Shown piece by piece: positions 24,557 through 33,300 of a stretch of DNA of 64,000 nt; position 1 is the first letter of the stretch; each line of letters starts with the position of its first letter. The DNA lies in assembly GCF_900105115.1 (NCBI RefSeq), contig NZ_FNRV01000001.1, positions 3,829,501-3,893,500 on the forward strand, in the 5' to 3' direction. A program made the position numbers and the translations under genes. Origin of the DNA: Pseudomonas mohnii. Lineage in GTDB: Bacteria > Pseudomonadota > Gammaproteobacteria > Pseudomonadales > Pseudomonadaceae. The notes beneath the pieces were generated by a model, which did no database searches, was not told the DNA's origin, and worked only from the letters and a program-made list of their open reading frames with translations.

Positions 24557-25612
24557 ATGAGCGCCAGCACCTCTGCAACCCTGCGTCATGACTGGTCTTT
24601 GGCCGAAGTCAAAGCACTCTTCGTTCAGCCATTCAATGACCTGTTGTTCCAGGCTCAGACGGTGCACCGCGCGCATTTCGACGCCAACCGCGTGCAGGTA
24701 TCGACCCTGCTGTCGATCAAGACCGGCGCCTGCCCGGAAGATTGCAAATATTGTCCGCAGTCCGGTCACTACAACACCGGCCTGGAAAAAGAAAAACTGA
24801 TGGAAGTGCAGAAGGTCCTCGAAGAGGCCGCTCGCGCCAAGGCCATCGGTTCGACCCGTTTCTGCATGGGCGCGGCGTGGAAACATCCGTCGGCCAAAGA
24901 CATGCCTTACGTGCTGAAGATGGTCGAAGGCGTAAAAGCCCTGGGCCTGGAAACCTGCATGACCCTCGGTCGCCTGGATCAGGAACAGACCGAAGCCCTG
25001 GCCAAGGCTGGCCTCGACTATTACAACCACAACCTCGATACGTCGCCTGAGTTCTACGGCAGCATCATCACCACCCGCACCTATAGTGAGCGCCTGCAAA
25101 CCTTGGCGTACGTACGTGATTCGGGGATGAAAATCTGCTCCGGCGGCATTCTCGGCATGGGCGAGTCCCTTGATGACCGCGCCAACCTGCTGATCCAGCT
25201 GGCCAACCTGCCGGAGCATCCGGAGTCGGTGCCGATCAACATGCTGGTGAAAGTCGCCGGAACGCCGCTGGAAAATGCCGACGACGTCGACCCGTTCGAC
25301 TTCATCCGCATGCTCGCCGTTGCGCGGATCCTGATGCCGAAATCCCACGTGCGCCTGTCCGCCGGCCGCGAAGCCATGAACGAGCAGATGCAGGCCCTGG
25401 CGTTCTTTGCCGGCGCCAACTCGATTTTCTACGGCGAGAAATTGCTGACCACCGCCAACCCGCAGGCCGACAAGGACATGCAGTTGTTCTCGCGTCTGGG
25501 CATCCTGCCCGAAGCCCGCGAAGAGCACTCGGACGAAGTTCATCAGGCCGCCATCGAGCAGGCGCTGGTGGAGCAGAAGAGCAGCGAGCAGTTCTATAAC
25601 GCGGCGGTTTGA
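24557..25612 (+). CDS. bioB: Biotin synthase
   Basis: 351 residues, ATG at 24557 with AAGGA upstream. Radical SAM enzyme inserting sulfur into dethiobiotin. The 4Fe-4S motif is CPEDCKYC (about 59-66, Cys-x3-Cys-x2-Cys) preceded by [18 protein letters not shown] carries the first [2Fe-2S] Cys ligand; [12 protein letters not shown] and [10 protein letters not shown] are SAM-contact regions. First gene of the biotin operon; it is separated from bioF by 185 bases that contain a composite REP. Confidence 0.97.
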   Translation: MSASTSATLRHDWSLAEVKALFVQPFNDLLFQAQTVHRAHFDANRVQVSTLLSIKTGACPEDCKYCPQSGHYNTGLEKEKLMEVQKVLEEAARAKAIGSTRFCMGAAWKHPSAKDMPYVLKMVEGVKALGLETCMTLGRLDQEQTEALAKAGLDYYNHNLDTSPEFYGSIITTRTYSERLQTLAYVRDSGMKICSGGILGMGESLDDRANLLIQLANLPEHPESVPINMLVKVAGTPLENADDVDPFDFIRMLAVARILMPKSHVRLSAGREAMNEQMQALAFFAGANSIFYGEKLLTTANPQADKDMQLFSRLGILPEAREEHSDEVHQAAIEQALVEQKSSEQFYNAAV

Positions 25613-25646
25613 TGACTGCACCTGTTCCATTGTTGGAATGCAAAAC

Positions 25647-25756
25647 ACTGTGGGAGCGAGCCTGTCGCACCGTCGCGATGGTCGTCAACGATGACGCGGA
25701 AAATCTGATACCCCGCGGCGTCCTCAAGCCCATCGCGAGCAAGCTCGCTCCCACAC
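25647..25756. repeat. Composite REP element inside the bio operon
   Basis: CTGTGGGAGCGAGCCTGTCG at the left and GCAAGCTCGCTCCCACA at the right, core TCGCGATGGTCGTCAACGAT and TGATACCCCGCGGCG. It sits between bioB and bioF and may uncouple message stability of bioB from the distal genes. Confidence 0.8.
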
Positions 25757-25797
25757 GGAACCGCGATTGCTTCTGAAACCTGACCATCGAGGCCTGC

Positions 25798-26976
25798 ATG
25801 TCTTTCGATCTCGCCGCACGCCTTGCTGCCCGTCGTGCCGAAAACCTCTACCGCCAACGTCCGCTGCTCGAGAGCCCGCAAGGCCCGCAAGTGGTGGTCG
25901 ATGGTCAGCCATTGCTGGCGTTCTGTAACAACGATTACCTGGGCCTGGCTAATCACCCGCAAGTGATCGAGGCCTGGCGCGCTGGCGCGTCGAAGTGGGG
26001 CGTCGGCGGCGGGGCCTCGCATCTGGTGATCGGTCACAGCGGTCCCCATCACGCGCTGGAAGAAGCGCTGGCCGACCTGACCGGTCGTCCACGCGCCTTG
26101 CTGTTCACCACTGGCTACATGGCCAACCTCGGCGCAGTGACCGCGTTGGTGGGGCAGGGCGATACAGTGCTCGAAGACCGGCTCAATCACGCGTCGTTGC
26201 TGGATGCCGGGCTGTTGTCCGGCGCGCGCTTCAACCGTTATCTGCATAACGATGCGGTGAGCCTGGCCAAGCGCCTTGAGAAGGCGACCGGCAATACGCT
26301 GGTGGTCACCGACGGCGTGTTCAGCATGGACGGCGACATCGCCGACTTGCCGGCGCTGGCCCGGGAAGCCAAGGCCAAAGGCGCCTGGCTGATGGTCGAT
26401 GACGCCCATGGTTTCGGTCCGCTGGGGGCCAACGGCGGCGGCATCGTCGAACATTTCGGCCTGAGCCAGGACGAGGTGCCGGTGCTGGTCGGCACCCTTG
26501 GCAAGGCGTTTGGCACCGCAGGCGCCTTTGTCGCTGGCAGTGAGGAACTGATCGAAAGCCTGATCCAGTTCGCCCGCCCATACATCTACACCACCAGCCA
26601 GCCTCCGGCCCTGGCCTGCGCCACCCTGAAAAGCCTGGAGCTGCTGCGTAGCGAGCACTGGCGGCGTGAGCATCTGAAAACGCTGATCAGCCAATTCCGC
26701 CGAGGTGCCGAGCAGATCGGCCTGGAGTTGATGGACAGCTTCACGCCGATCCAGCCGATCATGGTTGGCGACGCCGGGCGCGCGGTGCGCCTGTCGCAGA
26801 TGTTGCGCGAGCGCGGCCTGATGGTGACCGCGATCCGCCCACCGACCGTGCCCGCCGGCAGCGCCCGGTTGCGCGTGACCCTGACCGCCGCCCATAGCGA
26901 GGCGCAGGTGCAGCTATTGCTAGAGGGACTGGCCGATTGTTTTCAGCAACTGGGACCGGAGCCAAGCCATGCGTGA
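25798..26976 (+). CDS. bioF: 8-amino-7-oxononanoate synthase
   Basis: 392 residues; ATG at 25798 with GAGG upstream. PLP-dependent alpha-oxoamine synthase that condenses pimeloyl-ACP with alanine. Family signatures: [49 protein letters not shown] (PLP-binding Asp and His), and the Schiff-base Lys in [12 protein letters not shown]. It overlaps bioH by eight bases. Confidence 0.96.
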   Translation: MSFDLAARLAARRAENLYRQRPLLESPQGPQVVVDGQPLLAFCNNDYLGLANHPQVIEAWRAGASKWGVGGGASHLVIGHSGPHHALEEALADLTGRPRALLFTTGYMANLGAVTALVGQGDTVLEDRLNHASLLDAGLLSGARFNRYLHNDAVSLAKRLEKATGNTLVVTDGVFSMDGDIADLPALAREAKAKGAWLMVDDAHGFGPLGANGGGIVEHFGLSQDEVPVLVGTLGKAFGTAGAFVAGSEELIESLIQFARPYIYTTSQPPALACATLKSLELLRSEHWRREHLKTLISQFRRGAEQIGLELMDSFTPIQPIMVGDAGRAVRLSQMLRERGLMVTAIRPPTVPAGSARLRVTLTAAHSEAQVQLLLEGLADCFQQLGPEPSHA

Positions 26977-27700
26977 TCGACTGATTCTGCTACCCGGCTG
27001 GGGGCTCGGCGTTTCACCGCTGGAACCCTTGGCAGCGGCGTTGCAGGGCCTGGACGAGCACCTGCGTGTGGAGATCGAGCCGCTGCCGGAGCTGGAGTCG
27101 AGCGATCTTGAAGAATGGCTCGACGAACTCGACTCGACGCTGCCGCAGGACGCCTGGCTCGGCGGTTGGTCCCTGGGTGGCATGCTCGCTTGCGAATTGG
27201 CGGCGCGTCGCGGTGATCGTTGCTGCGGCTTGCTGACCCTGGCGAGCAACCCGTCCTTTGTCGCCCATGAACAGTGGCCGAGTGCGATGCCCGGCGAAAC
27301 CTTTGATGCGTTTCTGGCAGGCTGTTCCGCCGACCCACGGATGACGTTGAAACGCTTTTCACTGCTCTGCGCGCAAGGTGCCGAAGACCCGCGCGGCTTG
27401 TCGCGTTTGTTGCTCGGTGGCGCGCCCCATACGTCGGTGCCGGTGTTGATGAGTGGCCTGGAGTTGCTCGCACAACTGGACACCCGGCCAGCGTTGCAGG
27501 CGTTTCGCGGCCCGCAATTGCATTTGTTCGCCGGGCTCGACGGGCTGGTGCCGGCCGAAGCGGCGGGCGACTTGCTGGCGTTGCTGCCGGATATCGAAAT
27601 CGGTCTGATTGAACAGGCCAGCCACGCGTTTCTTCTGGAAGACCCCCACGGTGTGGCGGGGGCGATCCAGGCCTTTTTGCATGAGTCCGGTGATGACTGA
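26969..27700 (+). CDS. bioH: Pimeloyl-ACP methyl ester carboxylesterase
   Basis: 243 residues, alpha/beta hydrolase. The nucleophile elbow GGWSLGGML contains the catalytic Ser; Asp is in FAGLDGLVP and His in [12 protein letters not shown]. It removes the methyl group placed by BioC, ending pimeloyl chain elongation. The start overlaps bioF and the end overlaps bioC by eight bases, indicating translational coupling. Confidence 0.92.
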   Translation: MRDRLILLPGWGLGVSPLEPLAAALQGLDEHLRVEIEPLPELESSDLEEWLDELDSTLPQDAWLGGWSLGGMLACELAARRGDRCCGLLTLASNPSFVAHEQWPSAMPGETFDAFLAGCSADPRMTLKRFSLLCAQGAEDPRGLSRLLLGGAPHTSVPVLMSGLELLAQLDTRPALQAFRGPQLHLFAGLDGLVPAEAAGDLLALLPDIEIGLIEQASHAFLLEDPHGVAGAIQAFLHESGDD

Positions 27701-28505
27701 TTTATCCCTACCCGTTCCACCCGGCGGTTTGCCCGACAAGCGCCAGGTAGCGGCGTCCTTTTCCCGTGCGGCGGCGAGCTACGACAGTGTGGCCGAGTTG
27801 CAGCGTGACGTTGGCAGCCAGTTGCTGCGTCGTTTGCCGGATGATTTCGTTCCGGGGCGTTGGCTGGATCTCGGGTGTGGCACCGGGCATTTCAGTCGTG
27901 CGCTGGGCGAGCGGTTTCCCACCAGTCACGGCGTGGCGCTGGATATCGCCGAAGGCATGCTCAAGCATGCCCGGCCGCTGGGCGGCGCCACGCATTTCAT
28001 CGCGGGCGATGCCGAGCGTTTGCCGCTACAGGATTCGACCTGCGATCTGATCTACTCCAGCCTGGCAGTGCAGTGGTGCGAGGACTTCGCGTCGGTGCTC
28101 GGCGAGGCCAGGCGCGTGCTGAAGCCGGGCGGTGTTTTCGCATTTGCTAGTCTGTGCGTGGGCACGTTGTTTGAACTGCGTGACAGCTGGCGGCAGGTGG
28201 ACGGCATGGTTCACGTCAACCGCTTCCGCGAGTTCGCGGTTTATCAACGCTTGTGCGCGGCCAGTGGTCTGCAGGCGATCAGCCTGGAAACCCGGCCCCA
28301 TGTGCTGCATTACCCCGATGTGCGCAGCCTGACCCATGAGCTCAAGGCGCTGGGGGCGCATAATCTGAATCCTGGTCGGCCGGGCGGTTTGACCGGCCGG
28401 GCGCGGATCCTGGGTTTGATTGAGGCTTATGAGCAGTTTCGTCAGGCCCAGGGACTGCCGGCGACTTATCAAGTGGTGTATGCCGTTTTGGAGAAACCCT
28501 TATGA
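27693..28505 (+). CDS. bioC: Malonyl-ACP O-methyltransferase
   Basis: 270 residues taking ATG at 27693; ATG at 27681 would add four residues. SAM-dependent methyltransferase class [16 protein letters not shown] (motif I, about residues 55-69), [11 protein letters not shown] (motif II acidic residue), and [15 protein letters not shown] with the BioC-typical QWC. It methylates malonyl-ACP to disguise it as a fatty-acid primer, starting pimeloyl synthesis. The last bases overlap bioD (ATGA). Confidence 0.93.
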   Translation: MTDLSLPVPPGGLPDKRQVAASFSRAAASYDSVAELQRDVGSQLLRRLPDDFVPGRWLDLGCGTGHFSRALGERFPTSHGVALDIAEGMLKHARPLGGATHFIAGDAERLPLQDSTCDLIYSSLAVQWCEDFASVLGEARRVLKPGGVFAFASLCVGTLFELRDSWRQVDGMVHVNRFREFAVYQRLCAASGLQAISLETRPHVLHYPDVRSLTHELKALGAHNLNPGRPGGLTGRARILGLIEAYEQFRQAQGLPATYQVVYAVLEKPL

Positions 28506-29182
28506 GTGCAGCCTATTTCATCACCGGCACCGACACCGATGTCGGCAAGACCACGGTGGCCGCCGGGTTGCTGCATGCGGCGCGTTCGGCGGGCCTGAGC
28601 ACCGCCGCGGGCAAGCCGGTCGCTTCCGGTTGCGAGGTCACCCCCAAGGGCTTGCGCAATGCCGATGCATTGGCGCTGCTGGCGGAGTGTTCATTGCCGT
28701 TGACTTATGCACAGGTCAACCCGGTGGCGTTCGAACCGGCCATCGCCCCGCACCTGGCCGCGCGTGAGGCGGGCGTGGCGTTGACGGTGCAGTCCCTGTT
28801 GGCACCGATGCGGCAGATTCTCGACAGGCAGGCCGATTTCACCCTGATCGAAGGGGCCGGTGGCTGGCGCGTGCCATTGGCGGATCAGGCCAATCTGTCC
28901 GACCTGGCGATAGCGCTGGACCTGCCGGTGATTCTGGTGGTTGGCGTGCGCCTGGGCTGCATCAGCCATGCGTTGCTGACGGCCGAGGCGATTGCCCGGG
29001 ACGGTTTGCAACTGGCAGGCTGGGTGGCCAACATCATCGATCCGAAAACCTCGCGGCTGGAAGAAAACCTGGCGACCCTCGCCGAACGAATCCCGGCGCC
29101 GTGCCTGGGACGTGTGCCGAAACTCAAGGTGGTGACGGCTGAAGCGGTGGCGGAGCATCTTCAACTGGATCTGCTTGACTAG
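28502..29182 (+). CDS. bioD: Dethiobiotin synthetase
   Basis: 226 residues. P-loop [16 protein letters not shown] at the N-terminus, then Lys in AAGKPVASG, and the switch-like [10 protein letters not shown], which is specific to BioD. It carboxylates and cyclises 7,8-diaminononanoate with ATP. Last enzyme gene of the operon. bioA is absent from the window, as usual in pseudomonads, where it is elsewhere. Confidence 0.96.
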   Translation: MSAAYFITGTDTDVGKTTVAAGLLHAARSAGLSTAAGKPVASGCEVTPKGLRNADALALLAECSLPLTYAQVNPVAFEPAIAPHLAAREAGVALTVQSLLAPMRQILDRQADFTLIEGAGGWRVPLADQANLSDLAIALDLPVILVVGVRLGCISHALLTAEAIARDGLQLAGWVANIIDPKTSRLEENLATLAERIPAPCLGRVPKLKVVTAEAVAEHLQLDLLD

Positions 29183-29289
29183 GCTTTGCCTATGACAAGG
29201 CACTGTGCCATTAGTGTTTTTGTCGGGTGTTTTACCGCCGGCTCTGGTTCAATGCGCACTATTGATCCTTTGCAAAGACGGGTTCTCCC

Positions 29290-29586
29290 ATGGAAATCTC
29301 AGGAAGCACCGCTTTTTATGCCGGTCTGAGCACTATTCAGACAGGGCAGAACCGTGTCGACCAGGCCGCCAGTCAGATCGCCAACTCGACGATCGAGCGC
29401 TCGGTGACCAGCCAGTCTTCAGAAGCTCAAGTCGATCGGTTGCGTTCGGTCGATCGTAGTCAGCAATCGGACCTGGCCAGCAACGTGGTCGAGCTGTCCC
29501 AAGGCAAATTTCAGGTTGAGCTGGGGGTCAGGGTGGCCAAGGCATCCGATGAAATGCTCGGTACGCTGATCGATACGTTCGCCTGA
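29290..29586 (+). CDS. Small flagellar-rod/hook-like protein (uncharacterised)
   Basis: 98 residues, ATG at 29290. The opening MEISGSTAFYAGLSTIQTGQNRVDQAASQIANSTI resembles the N-terminal helix of axial flagellar proteins (rod, hook), and the end (ASNVVELSQGKFQVELGVRV ... MLGTLIDTFA) resembles their C-terminal helix, including the SNV-E-- pattern. The middle D1 domain is missing, so only the paired terminal helices remain. It follows bioD by 107 bases and ends in a terminator. Position is conserved (PA0505-like) next to the biotin genes. Function unknown; not in a flagellar cluster. Confidence 0.7.
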   Translation: MEISGSTAFYAGLSTIQTGQNRVDQAASQIANSTIERSVTSQSSEAQVDRLRSVDRSQQSDLASNVVELSQGKFQVELGVRVAKASDEMLGTLIDTFA

Positions 29587-29611
29587 TTCCTCGCTGAATC
29601 TGCACCTGCGA

Positions 29612-29636
29612 CGCCGCGAACATTCGCGGCGTTTTG
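29612..29636 (+). terminator. Rho-independent terminator
   Basis: CGCCGCGAA - CA - TTCGCGGCG followed by TTTTG, 25 bases after the small rod-like gene. Confidence 0.75.
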
Positions 29637-29759
29637 CTGTGTAAGTCCTTCTTGCCAAAAATAATCTTTCCGATACGGCGTGTTGCTCGGTCAACGGCGT
29701 TGCGCATCGGTGCGTCCGCCATTCCCGAACAGTGATGACGAACGGCAAAAGATCGGCGC

Positions 29760-29788
29760 TTGACAAGATTTGGGCGTAAACGTATGTT
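29760..29788 (+). promoter_or_regulatory. Sigma-70 promoter of the first acyl-CoA dehydrogenase
   Basis: TTGACA (29760-29765), 17-base spacer, TATGTT (29783-29788). Very good match. The PsrA-type operator follows two bases later, over the expected transcription start. Confidence 0.75.
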
Positions 29789-29789
29789 T

Positions 29790-29803
29790 CAAACAACTGT
29801 TTG
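29790..29803. promoter_or_regulatory. PsrA-type operator
   Basis: CAAAC-AACT-GTTTG, an exact fit to the pseudomonad PsrA consensus (G/C)AAAC-N(2-4)-GTTT(G/C). PsrA is the TetR-family repressor of beta-oxidation genes released by long-chain fatty acids. It overlaps the transcription start region of the downstream gene. Confidence 0.75.
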
Positions 29804-29864
29804 ACCGTCACAACAAATCGACACGGTCGCTCATTCCCGGTTACATCAGCAGAGGTTTATCGCT

Positions 29865-31670
29865 ATGCCTGACTACAAGGCCCCCTTGCGTGATATTCGC
29901 TTCGTTCGTGACGAACTGCTCGGCTACGAAGCGCACTATCAGAGCCTTCCGGCTTGCGCAGACGCAACTCCGGACATGGTTGACGCCATTCTCGAAGAAG
30001 GCGCCAAGTTTTGTGAGCAGGTGCTGGCTCCGCTGAACCGCGTGGGTGACCTCGAAGGCTGCACCTGGAGCGAGTCCGGCGTTAAAACCCCGACCGGTTT
30101 CAAAGAAGCCTACAAGCAATTCGTCGAAGGCGGCTGGCCAAGCCTGGCCCACGACGTGGAACACGGCGGCCAGGGCCTGCCGGAGTCCCTGGGTCTGGCG
30201 GTGAGCGAAATGGTCGGCGAAGCCAACTGGTCGTGGGGCATGTACCCAGGCCTGTCCCATGGCGCGATGAACACCATCTCCGAGCACGGCACCCCAGAGC
30301 AACAACACGCCTACCTGACCAAACTGGTGTCCGGCGAATGGACGGGCACCATGTGCCTGACCGAACCGCACTGCGGCACCGACCTGGGCATGCTGCGCAC
30401 CAAGGCCGAGCCTCAGGCCGACGGTACCTACAAAGTGTCCGGCACCAAGATCTTCATCTCGGCCGGTGAACACGACATGGCCGACAACATCGTCCACATC
30501 GTGCTGGCCCGCCTGCCGGACGCACCGGCTGGCACCAAAGGCATCTCGCTGTTCATCGTGCCGAAATTCCTGCCGAACGAAGACGGTTCGATCGGCGCAC
30601 GTAACGCGGTGTCCTGTGGTTCCCTGGAACACAAGATGGGTATCCACGGCAACGCCACGTGCGTGATGAACTTCGACGCGGCCACCGGTTTCCTGATCGG
30701 CCCGGCGAACAAAGGCCTGAACTGCATGTTCACCTTCATGAACACCGCACGCCTGGGTACCGCGCTGCAAGGTCTGGCCCACGCCGAAATCGGTTTCCAG
30801 GGCGGCCTGAAATACGCTCGCGATCGCCTGCAAATGCGCTCGCTGACTGGCCCGAAAGCGCCGGACAAAGCCGCTGACCCGATCATCGTGCACCCGGATG
30901 TACGTCGCATGCTGTTGACCATGAAGGCCTTCGCCGAAGGCAACCGTGCGATGGTGTACTTCACCGCCAAACAGGTCGACATCGTCAAGTACGGTGTGGA
31001 CGAAGAAGAGAAGAAGAAAGCCGACGCTCTGCTGGCCTTCATGACGCCAATCGCCAAAGCCTTCATGACCGAAGTCGGTTTCGAATCGGCCAACCACGGC
31101 GTGCAAATCTACGGCGGCCACGGTTTCATCGCCGAGTGGGGCATGGAGCAGAACGTTCGCGACAGCCGCATTTCGATGTTGTACGAAGGCACCACCGGTA
31201 TCCAGGCACTCGACCTGCTGGGCCGTAAAGTGCTGATGACTCAAGGCGAGGCTCTGAAAGGCTTCACCAAAATCGTCCACAAGTTCTGCCAGAACAACGA
31301 GGGCAACGAAGCGGTCAAGGAATTCGTCGCACCGCTGGCTGCACTGAACAAGGAATGGGGCGAGCTGACCATGAAGGTCGGTATGGCCGCCATGAAGGAT
31401 CGCGAAGAAGTCGGCGCAGCCTCCGTGGACTACCTGATGTACTCCGGTTACGCCTGCCTGGCCTACTTCTGGGCCGACATGGCGCGTCTGGCTGCGGAAA
31501 AACTGGCTGCCGGCACCACCGAACAGGCGTTCTACACCGCCAAGTTGCAGACTGCGCGTTTCTACTTCCAGCGCATCCTGCCGCGTACCCGCACTCACGT
31601 GGCAACCATGCTGTCGGGCGCCAATAACCTGATGGACATGAAAGAAGAAGACTTCGCGCTGGGCTACTAA
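29865..31670 (+). CDS. Acyl-CoA dehydrogenase 1 (FadE1/PA0506-like)
   Basis: 601 residues, the long form with a C-terminal extension. Opening [20 protein letters not shown]; the FAD/substrate region has [17 protein letters not shown] (residues about 165-181) and [16 protein letters not shown]; the catalytic Glu is in [18 protein letters not shown]. It oxidises acyl-CoA to trans-2-enoyl-CoA with electrons passed to ETF. Order and tandem arrangement match PA0506-PA0508 of P. aeruginosa, where the first and last are named FadE1 and FadE2; chain-length preference cannot be read here. Controlled by the PsrA-type box upstream. Confidence 0.93.
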   Translation: MPDYKAPLRDIRFVRDELLGYEAHYQSLPACADATPDMVDAILEEGAKFCEQVLAPLNRVGDLEGCTWSESGVKTPTGFKEAYKQFVEGGWPSLAHDVEHGGQGLPESLGLAVSEMVGEANWSWGMYPGLSHGAMNTISEHGTPEQQHAYLTKLVSGEWTGTMCLTEPHCGTDLGMLRTKAEPQADGTYKVSGTKIFISAGEHDMADNIVHIVLARLPDAPAGTKGISLFIVPKFLPNEDGSIGARNAVSCGSLEHKMGIHGNATCVMNFDAATGFLIGPANKGLNCMFTFMNTARLGTALQGLAHAEIGFQGGLKYARDRLQMRSLTGPKAPDKAADPIIVHPDVRRMLLTMKAFAEGNRAMVYFTAKQVDIVKYGVDEEEKKKADALLAFMTPIAKAFMTEVGFESANHGVQIYGGHGFIAEWGMEQNVRDSRISMLYEGTTGIQALDLLGRKVLMTQGEALKGFTKIVHKFCQNNEGNEAVKEFVAPLAALNKEWGELTMKVGMAAMKDREEVGAASVDYLMYSGYACLAYFWADMARLAAEKLAAGTTEQAFYTAKLQTARFYFQRILPRTRTHVATMLSGANNLMDMKEEDFALGY

Positions 31671-31691
31671 GCCTTAACGCTGTCGAGCAAA

Positions 31692-31727
31692 GAGCCGCCA
31701 TTCCTTCGGGACTGGCGGTTTTTTTTC
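31692..31727 (+). terminator. Rho-independent terminator
   Basis: CCGCCATTCC - TTCG - GGACTGGCGG followed by eight T, 22 bases after acyl-CoA dehydrogenase 1. It separates that gene from the diguanylate cyclase. Confidence 0.85.
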
Positions 31728-31921
31728 GGCAATGCTCAAGCGACAGCGGGTCTCGTCCAGCGTGTCGGGGCTTCCCTTGCGTCACTGGCAGACCGTTCGT
31801 CGCCAGTGATGCTCTTTTTTACAAAAATACCTCAGTAATTCACTCAGCAATCCGAAGATTTTGCCGTTAAAGTGGTGGGCACATTGCCATCTTTTTTGAT
31901 TTGACGGTCGGAGCTTTACCC

Positions 31922-33214
31922 TTGCCGCGTTCTTCCGCTGTACGTTTCAGTCATTTCCTGCCGTCATTACTGCTGTTGTTCGCGGGACTTGCGGCTGCTT
32001 ACGTCAAGGATCTGAACGTCTTCTTCACTTCGCTGTTCAACGTGCTGCCAACCCTGGTGCTGTTGCTCGGCGGTTCTTACTGCGCGGTTTACCGACGTCA
32101 GCGTGAACTGTTTCTGATGGTCACGGTGTACATCGCCTACTACCTGCTCGACACCCAGACCGACTACTACCGCGATAACGGCAAGGTGCGCGATGACGCG
32201 GCTGTGGTCTTCCACTTGTGTTGCTTGCTATTGCCGTTGTTATTCGGCGTATTCGCCGCCTGGCAGGAGCGTACTCATCTGTTCCAGGACATGGTGGCGC
32301 GCTTCGCCGTGTTGCTGGCCGTGGGCAGCGTGGCGTTGGGGCTGGAGCAAAGTTACCCGCATGCGCTGTTGATCTGGCTTTCGGAGATCCGCTGGCCGGC
32401 GTTGCACGGTGCCTGGATGAGCCTGATCCAGTTGTCCTACCCGGTGTTCATCGGTTCGTTCCTGCTGCTGGTGTATCAGTACTGGCGCAATCCGCGACCG
32501 CTGCACGCCGCGCAACTGGTGGGCTTGCTCGGACTGTTCTGGATGTTGCCGAAAACCTTCATCCTGCCATTCACCCTGAACATCATGTGCAGCCAGGTGA
32601 TGCTGATGATCGCCGCCGCCGTTGCGCACGAGGCCTATCAAATGGCGTTCCGCGATGAACTCACCGGTCTGCCGGGGCGTCGTGCCTTGAACGAGCGCAT
32701 GCAGCGACTGGGGCGCAACTACGTGCTGGCCATGAGCGATGTCGACCACTTCAAGAAATTCAACGATACCCACGGCCATGATGTCGGTGACCAAGTGCTG
32801 CGACTCGTCGCCAGCAAACTGTCGAAAATCGGTGGGGGTGGCAAGGCGTATCGCTATGGCGGTGAGGAGTTTGCCCTGGTGTTCGCCGGCAAGACGCTCG
32901 AAGAGTGCATGCCGCACCTGGAGGTCATCCGCGAATCCATTGCCACCTATAACATTCATCTGCGTAACCAGGACAGCCGTCCGCAGGACGATAGTCAGGG
33001 ACGCCAGCGCCGTTCGGGCTCCAATGTTTCGAGCGTGTCGGTCACGGTGAGCATCGGCGTCGCCGAGCGCATTGAACAACGCACCCCTGAAGAAGTGCTC
33101 AAATCCGCCGATCAGGCGCTCTACAGCGCCAAGGGCGCCGGCCGTAACTGTGTCATGGCATTCGGTCAGACTCGTCGTGGCGCGGTGCGCATGGACGCCG
33201 CTGCGGTTGAGTGA
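31922..33214 (+). CDS. Membrane diguanylate cyclase (GGDEF)
   Basis: 430 residues from a TTG at 31922 with GGAG eight bases upstream; the frame opens 21 bases earlier at another TTG without a ribosome site. Residues 1-240 contain six or seven membrane helices (FLPSLLLLFAGLAAAYV, FNVLPTLVLLLGGSY). The GGDEF domain is at about 255-415 with DELTGLPGRRAL, DVDHFKKFNDTHGHDVGD and RYGGEEFALVFAG. The active-site signature is GGEEF and intact. No RxxD inhibitory site is present five residues before it. It should make c-di-GMP at the inner membrane. Between two acyl-CoA dehydrogenases, only 86 bases from the next one. Confidence 0.88.
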   Translation: MPRSSAVRFSHFLPSLLLLFAGLAAAYVKDLNVFFTSLFNVLPTLVLLLGGSYCAVYRRQRELFLMVTVYIAYYLLDTQTDYYRDNGKVRDDAAVVFHLCCLLLPLLFGVFAAWQERTHLFQDMVARFAVLLAVGSVALGLEQSYPHALLIWLSEIRWPALHGAWMSLIQLSYPVFIGSFLLLVYQYWRNPRPLHAAQLVGLLGLFWMLPKTFILPFTLNIMCSQVMLMIAAAVAHEAYQMAFRDELTGLPGRRALNERMQRLGRNYVLAMSDVDHFKKFNDTHGHDVGDQVLRLVASKLSKIGGGGKAYRYGGEEFALVFAGKTLEECMPHLEVIRESIATYNIHLRNQDSRPQDDSQGRQRRSGSNVSSVSVTVSIGVAERIEQRTPEEVLKSADQALYSAKGAGRNCVMAFGQTRRGAVRMDAAAVE

Positions 33215-33300
33215 TGATGGCGCATTCAGCGTCTGGACTGTGATTGTGAGGCGTGGTCGGCAGCAGTAGGTTTGAGTCATCTGCTGCCGGAGAAATGACC

